Positions 7,301 to 10,520 of a stretch of 10,520 nucleotides of DNA are shown one piece after another. The stretch comes from Bacteroidota bacterium. GTDB taxonomy: Bacteria > Bacteroidota > Ignavibacteria > Tepidaquicellales > Tepidaquicellaceae. A program made the translations under genes and the position numbers. The stretch is from NCBI GenBank assembly GCA_003519545.1, contig DOWN01000269.1, positions 1-10,520 on the forward strand, read 5' to 3'. How positions within the stretch are numbered: position 1 is the first letter of the stretch; the number at the start of each line of letters is the position of its first letter. The notes below the pieces were generated by a model. That model saw nothing but the letters and a program-made list of their open reading frames with translations, was not told the DNA's origin and did not search any database.

Positions 7301-9276
7301 TTGCTCAATTACAAAAATTTGACGCAGGAATAACATCAATTGTAACACCTTCAGAAAATCAAATTCTTGAAAACTCAGGAAATCCTGTTTCAGTTTATGT
7401 AAAAAACTTCGGATCAACTGTTATAAATAATTGTAATCTGTTTTATAAATTTAATAATATAACTCACGGTCCTGTTAAAGTTTCTTCTCCTCTTAATCCG
7501 GGAGATTCAGCACTGGTAACTTTTAAAAATGCTTACAGATTAAAATCTCAAAATGATGTGATAAACGGAAACCTTGAAATATTTATTGGTGATACTGATG
7601 ATACTGCAACGGCGAATAACTCTATATCAAGAGTTGTTTCACTCATTAAACCTGTAACAGATTATCCATATACTCAAAAGTTCAATTCTATTAAAAATAA
7701 TCCTGTTAACGGTGATACAAGTATATTTAAAACAAATACTGTATTAAATCCATCAGGAATTAATAACGACTCTGCTTTAAAATCAGATTTTTTTAATTCA
7801 TCAAGTGGAACTTCAATTTTATATACACCTATTCTTAATCTTGATAGTTTAGAAAATCCTGTAATGTCATTTTATATGGCATATACTTCAACACTTGCGA
7901 TGGAAAATGACAGACTTGAGATACTAATTTCCAAAAATGGAGGATTAGCGGTTGATACTCTTATTTACGGAAGAGATTTTTCTTCATCTCCATCTCTTGC
8001 AACAACACCTGTTCAAAATAATGAGTTTACACCATCATCAGTATTACAATGGAGAAATGTAATATTAAATCTGAAACATTATTCAGGAGAAAATATTGTC
8101 ATCGGATTAAAAGCGATTTCATCAGGTGGAAACAATCTTTGGATTGATGATTTAAAGATTGAAGATGTTAATAAATTAACCACAATAAATGTTAACGGAA
8201 CAGGTTTATACGGAAACCTTGATACAAACCTCTTACAGATTAATATAACAGGATTTAATACATTTGATTCTCCACAATTAAGTTCAAAATCAATTTCAGG
8301 ATTTACTACAAATCTTCGAAGTTCAACAGGTGAATTGATTTTCACTCAAACGGATACAGTTCCTGAAAATGAAAATGTTAATGTAAACGCAACTGCTACT
8401 TCTCATTCAGGAGCAATTTTTACTCCGGATTATTTATTCAACAGATATTGGAATGTTTCATACTCAGGAGATGATTATAACTCGATGGCTGTATATGATT
8501 TGATAATAAATGTATCAGAATATGCCGGAGATATGGATCCGGGCAGATTATATATTTTAAAACGGAAATCTGAAACTGATAATTGGGAGTGTGTATCAAC
8601 TGTAACAGAGTTTGATGGTATAAATCCTATTAGTATCAAGGCAACCGGATTACAGGGATTTGGACAGTTTGCTATTGCATCGGATGAATCTTCATTACCG
8701 GTGGAATTAATTTCATTTAGTTCATTAGTTGAAAGAAACAATGTAACTTTAAATTGGACTACGGCAACAGAAATTAACAACTCAAGTTTTGAAATTGAAA
8801 GAAAGGCAAGTAATCAAACCGAATGGATAAAAACCGGAAGTGTAAATGGATATGGAAATACTACAGAACCTAAGAATTATTCATATATAGAAACCAATCT
8901 GAATACCGGCAAATACAAATACAGATTGAAACAAATTGATTACAACGGAAACTTTGAGTATTACGATTTAACAAATGAAGTTATAATCGGAGTACCGGAA
9001 AAATTTGACCTTTCACAAAACTATCCGAATCCATTTAACCCTGTAACAAAAATAAATTATGATTTACCTTTTGACAGTAAAGTACAAATGAAAATTTATG
9101 ATATAACAGGACGGGAAGTGTTCACACTTGTGAATGAACAGCAGGTTGCAGGATATTACACTACTCAATTTAATGCTTCCACACTTGCAAGCGGAGTTTA
9201 TTTTTACAGAATAGTTTCTATTGGAACCGGAGGACAGGAGTTTGTTATGACTAAGAAAATGATGTTAGTAAAGTAA
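4387..9276 (+). CDS. T9SS-exported LCAT-like alpha/beta hydrolase with SBBP repeats
   Basis: The start is ATG 4387 (MKKVIICL), eight bases after AGGAG; an upstream in-frame TTG at 4366 would overlap the ribosome site and block the signal peptide. The product is 1629 residues, with signal peptide cleavage predicted at YS|Q20. Residues ~35-450 carry about eight SBBP-like repeats (DNSGNVYLA, DRNGNIFVTG). Residues ~457-860 form an alpha/beta hydrolase of the lecithin:cholesterol acyltransferase-like type: VFIVPGVGAT near its start, NYDWRLQPG, nucleophile elbow ICHSTGG (S587), LGVPSRGASK, GDGTVP (D807) and NTDHTAMV (H835). The Ser-Asp-His order is complete. Next come a CARDB-like domain (~978-1085), a choice-of-anchor-J/MAM-like jelly roll ending LWIDDLKIED (~1092-1260), a fibronectin-III-like domain (~1437-1530) and a T9SS type A sorting tail. 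Family members hydrolyse or transfer acyl esters; the substrate here is unknown. The first large gene shares its leader and both ends. Confidence 0.92.
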   Translation: MKKVIICLIFFLANQDLYSQNFSTEWTKRKFMNVSVRPQITVDNSGNVYLATSVKANFGSFGDVTLTKYNSLGDSLWSDKFPNLFTFGFEDKPVAVSTDDSGYVYLLAEISNIGSNGGHKDILLAKYNTSGTKLWHKFFNTSMEIDEFPTAFAIDKNSNIYICGKRTLVSTGDFNILLIKYNLNGELVWNKSYGDSTSFLFNDFASDIELDRNGNIFVTGSKYIGEDSKSDYITLKYDSSGALIWDRTYNGTGTDTDEAYALTLDSSSNVYVTGVSSGGANRFDIATIKYNNNGIEQWVRTYNGLNFDDAGRYIESDKNGNIFVGGNTQVELFGKNVFTVLNYSESGILQWERKNVSTSAGNNNINGIRIDKNKNLIVGATIFNGNTIKNDRLLIQYNSNGDSLWSNLYDTVNTDNTMTGIFIDNENNLYSVGEDVINPNHFATVSKFKGISPAPKKPVFIVPGVGATYAANISYDMGWMLKRGIEPDSIQIDPLAKVYHDLIITLQNNGYVLNKDLFVVNYDWRLQPGPVDNAIDGHINGLTASGISDNQYLYAVDYLGWYIKKATDRWRTDNNEELDSIDIICHSTGGLVSRTYIQSDAYGGVYDNVNNYRLPKVRNLVMLGVPSRGASKPWNVLQDNWSGDVAYRFVLSKLINRAFQKVMQGFTITGLDHNITKASILDKDGNPDKKLFIYRYVPTLRYLVSTYPFLDFGNGLETINNDPELRNTILLDLNNGADINAANDPNGFADSCLVSVIYSSFQETGIHSKFRDDYEFNAIHPFTNFIPRNSIPPETWFQDISFPSNGDGTVPAISAAGQFLSDTRTNIYQYSNTDHTAMVAKKEVQAKVLEILNIPVDSSSISTGNGVSAGTILSVIADPVEIVVTDGLGRRLGFIESSGSLTEIPNSSWFGNADGIGYVFGDIVEPLSVTLTGLGENYYVMVSYEDSLNKEGGVVMEGFLENGEEITYQITLAQLQKFDAGITSIVTPSENQILENSGNPVSVYVKNFGSTVINNCNLFYKFNNITHGPVKVSSPLNPGDSALVTFKNAYRLKSQNDVINGNLEIFIGDTDDTATANNSISRVVSLIKPVTDYPYTQKFNSIKNNPVNGDTSIFKTNTVLNPSGINNDSALKSDFFNSSSGTSILYTPILNLDSLENPVMSFYMAYTSTLAMENDRLEILISKNGGLAVDTLIYGRDFSSSPSLATTPVQNNEFTPSSVLQWRNVILNLKHYSGENIVIGLKAISSGGNNLWIDDLKIEDVNKLTTINVNGTGLYGNLDTNLLQINITGFNTFDSPQLSSKSISGFTTNLRSSTGELIFTQTDTVPENENVNVNATATSHSGAIFTPDYLFNRYWNVSYSGDDYNSMAVYDLIINVSEYAGDMDPGRLYILKRKSETDNWECVSTVTEFDGINPISIKATGLQGFGQFAIASDESSLPVELISFSSLVERNNVTLNWTTATEINNSSFEIERKASNQTEWIKTGSVNGYGNTTEPKNYSYIETNLNTGKYKYRLKQIDYNGNFEYYDLTNEVIIGVPEKFDLSQNYPNPFNPVTKINYDLPFDSKVQMKIYDITGREVFTLVNEQQVAGYYTTQFNASTLASGVYFYRIVSIGTGGQEFVMTKKMMLVK
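8977..9276 (+). repeat. Near-identical T9SS tail module, copy 2
   Basis: Gap-free counterpart of 3738-4037, with about 92% base identity by hand count and 97 of 99 residues the same. Because most differences fall at third codon positions, the conservation reflects selection on the protein, perhaps helped by gene conversion. The module contains the QNYPNPFNP motif, the ITGREV strand and the GVYFYRI strand typical of T9SS type A tails. Confidence 0.9.
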
Positions 9277-9305
9277 GAAAGAAAATATTAATAGATAAAA
9301 AAAGC

Positions 9306-9339
9306 AAAACCTCTTCAGAGTTTTCTGAAGAGGTTTTTT
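9306..9339 (+). terminator. Rho-independent terminator, probably bidirectional
   Basis: AAAACCTCTTCAGA (9306-9319) and TCTGAAGAGGTTTT (9324-9337) form a perfect 14-bp stem with loop GTTT, continuing into TTTTTT on the plus strand. On the minus strand the stem is followed by TTTTGCTTTTTTT, so it can also end the transcript of the converging gene at 9402-10010. It lies 29 bases after the stop of the second cargo gene. Confidence 0.92.
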
Positions 9340-9401
9340 CATAGTGTCTTTATTTTTTAGGGGTTCTTAGTGTCTTAGTATGTTTATTATTCAGAGTTTA
9401 T

Positions 9402-10010
9402 TTAGAATCTGAATTCAAGACCGGCTGTTGTTGTAATGAAACTTGAAGAACCGGTTTTGTTGAAGATGAAGTGATATTTAGATTTTACGATTATATCTAT
9501 ATCATCACTTAAGAATAAAGTTGCACCAAGTCCTGTATTCATACCAACGTTAGTTCCGTCATAAGCTCTGTCTTCAACATCATTATTGTTAAAGAATGAG
9601 TATCCACCAACACCACCTTCAAAGAATAATGATGATTTAACTGAAGGATGTGTGAAATAATATCTTGGTCCTACTGTGTATTGTAAGTAAGAAGCTGATT
9701 CAACTCCATTAACCTGTGAAGACATAAAGTTGTAATTAACATCACCGGAAATAGCAACTTCTTTATTAATTCTAACACTGAAGTCTAGACCAACATTTGC
9801 ATTCGGTTTATAGTTAGAACTTAACTGACCCATTGGGAAAATAGCACCACCCATAGGGGCAATTGAAAGATAAGGATATGATCTGTCATATTTGCTTACA
9901 AGTTTTTTAGTTGCGACAGATTGTGTTTCAGTAGTTGATTGTGCGTTTGCAGTTGCAGTGAATGCTAATGCTACAAACAAAGCTAGTAAAGATTTTTTTA
10001 AGTTTTTCAT
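9402..10010 (-). CDS. Outer-membrane beta-barrel protein, small porin-like
   Basis: The product is 202 residues. The start ATG is at 10010-10008 (minus), with AAGGAG at 10021-10016 five bases upstream. The signal peptide is KNLKKSLLALFVALAFTATANA with cleavage before Q24. After a short linker, residues ~45-202 show alternating hydrophobic/polar strands with glycine and aromatic residues (VGPRYYF, FFEGGVGGYSFF, AGLEFRF). The chain ends in phenylalanine, as BAM-inserted barrels commonly do. Length and pattern fit an eight-stranded barrel of the outer-membrane protein beta-barrel/OmpW-OmpX-like kind found throughout Bacteroidetes. The exact role is unknown; there is no OmpA peptidoglycan-binding domain. 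It converges on the second cargo gene across the terminator at 9306-9339. A weak TATATTTA (minus, 10078-10071) may be its -7 element. Confidence 0.85.
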   Translation of the reverse strand: MKNLKKSLLALFVALAFTATANAQSTTETQSVATKKLVSKYDRSYPYLSIAPMGGAIFPMGQLSSNYKPNANVGLDFSVRINKEVAISGDVNYNFMSSQVNGVESASYLQYTVGPRYYFTHPSVKSSLFFEGGVGGYSFFNNNDVEDRAYDGTNVGMNTGLGATLFLSDDIDIIVKSKYHFIFNKTGSSSFITTTAGLEFRF

Positions 10011-10101
10011 TTCTTCTCCTTTTAAGTTTTTTTTTTTAGTTTAGTTTTAATTTTTAGTTTAACAAACTTGTAAATATATATTCCAATTCCTGTGCCATTT
10101 G

Positions 10102-10134
10102 AAAACCTCATTTTTGGACTGAAATTGAGGTTTT
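10102..10134 (-). terminator. Terminator-like inverted repeat downstream of the helix-turn-helix gene
   Basis: AAAACCTCA (10102-10110) and TGAGGTTTT (10126-10134) form nine perfect pairs, with three further A-T pairs possible inside after one mismatch. Read on the minus strand the stem ends in TTTTC, and on the plus strand in TTTTT. Placed between the helix-turn-helix gene and the barrel gene, it would limit read-through from the former. The T-tract is short on the minus strand, so this is tentative. Confidence 0.45.
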
Positions 10135-10140
10135 TAACTA

Positions 10141-10182
10141 TGACATTGAGCACACAATTGTCAATATATGACAAGTATGTCA
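10141..10182. promoter_or_regulatory. Cluster of TGACA/TGTCA half-sites, operator-like
   Basis: Four five-base half-sites alternate in orientation: TGACA 10141, TGTCA 10159, TGACA 10169, TGTCA 10178. They give two overlapping palindromes, TTGTCA-N5-TGACAA (10158-10174) and TGACA-N4-TGTCA (10169-10182). On the minus strand, TTGACA at 10164-10159 could serve as a -35 element for the barrel gene, but no good -10 follows. The protein that binds, if any, is unknown. Confidence 0.3.
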
Positions 10183-10253
10183 GGACAAAGGAGAAAAAGT
10201 GAAAATTTTGACGATTTCAAATAAGGGATTAATAGGGAGGATTAAACACCGTT

Positions 10254-10520
10254 TTAGGATTTAATTTCTTCTAACAATTGCGGTTTTTTATTTAAAAGAT
10301 ATAAAAATCTTTGAGCAGGGCCACTTGGGATATTTGTATTAGATTCCCAAGATTCAACTGTTTTAATTGAAACACCTAAGGCTTTTGCAAAAGTTTTTTG
10401 TGTTAAAAAAAGTTTTTTTCTAATTTTTTTAATATCATCAGATTTATAATTCGGAACGGGTTTCAAAGCAAAATTATTTTTTGTTCTTAGAGTTGCTCTG
10501 TCTAAATTCTTAGTAAATTC
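10254..10520 (-). CDS. XRE-family helix-turn-helix regulator, YiaG/HigA-type antitoxin (5' end outside window)
   Basis: The frame is open from the right edge to TAA at 10256-10254, giving 88 residues within the window. An in-frame TTG exists at 10466, but it has no Shine-Dalgarno sequence and the frame stays open another 18 codons upstream, so I take the gene as truncated by the window. The core is a classic XRE helix-turn-helix: IKKIRKKLFLTQKTFAKALG, then VSIKTVESWE with the recognition helix, then NIPSGPAQRFLYLL. The (K/I)PSGPA ending after WE is typical of YiaG/HigA/NadS-like proteins, which carry a 25-35-residue N-terminal extension and usually act as antitoxin and autorepressor. A RelE/HigB-type toxin gene would be expected just upstream, beyond 10520; none is visible here, so a lone regulator is also possible. 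Confidence 0.8.
   Translation of the reverse strand, partial: EFTKNLDRATLRTKNNFALKPVPNYKSDDIKKIRKKLFLTQKTFAKALGVSIKTVESWESNTNIPSGPAQRFLYLLNKKPQLLEEIKS

Noticed and set aside
9342..9376. Direct repeat TAGTGTCTT at 9342-9350 and 9368-9376
   Set aside because: Nine bases in AT-rich intergenic DNA with no flanking mobile-element features; likely chance.
10464..10466. TTG as the true start of the helix-turn-helix gene
   Set aside because: No Shine-Dalgarno sequence precedes it, the frame is open to the window edge, and relatives carry an N-terminal extension before the helix-turn-helix.

Overview
The window is AT-rich (by eye about 30% G+C) and reads as chromosome from a member of the Bacteroidetes/Chlorobi/Ignavibacteria group, most likely Ignavibacteriota. 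The main evidence is two huge exported proteins that both end in a type IX secretion (T9SS) sorting domain of the QNYPNPFNPVTKINYDLP type. Other signs are signal peptides followed by glutamine, a TTTG / TA-rich promoter style, and a small Bacteroidetes-like outer-membrane beta-barrel gene.

Layout. Positions 1-4037 hold a promoter, a structured leader and a 1290-residue exported protein. That protein has SBBP-type propeller repeats, an Ig-like domain, a region that looks like a papain-fold cysteine peptidase (C657, H763, D785/N787), then a fibronectin-like domain and a T9SS tail. Positions 4038-4224 appear empty. Positions 4225-9276 repeat the plan: the same promoter, the same leader, and a 1629-residue exported protein with the same propeller start and the same fibronectin-like/T9SS end. 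Here the middle is an LCAT-like alpha/beta hydrolase (S587, D807, H835) followed by CARDB-like and jelly-roll-like domains. A strong terminator at 9306-9339 separates these from two genes on the minus strand: an outer-membrane beta-barrel protein (9402-10010) and the 3'-part of a YiaG/HigA-type helix-turn-helix gene running off the right edge (10254-10520).

The most interesting signal is the pair of about 107-nt leaders in front of the two giant genes. Each carries two interleaved inverted repeats in the order A1-B1-A2-B2, which is a pseudoknot topology. They sit at nearly equal distances, and helix B differs between copies by compensatory base-pair changes. Arm B2 (CCTGT) can instead pair with ACAGG of the Shine-Dalgarno sequence AACAGGAG. 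Each leader could therefore switch between a form with the ribosome site open (B1:B2) and a form with it closed (B2:SD). This resembles a translational riboswitch or another RNA regulator of T9SS cargo. I do not recognise it as a named RNA family.

Taken together, the two large genes look like one expression-and-export cassette (promoter, RNA leader, signal peptide, propeller, then catalytic core, fibronectin-like domain, sorting tail) carrying two different enzymes, one probably proteolytic and one probably esterolytic, both bound for the cell surface or the medium.
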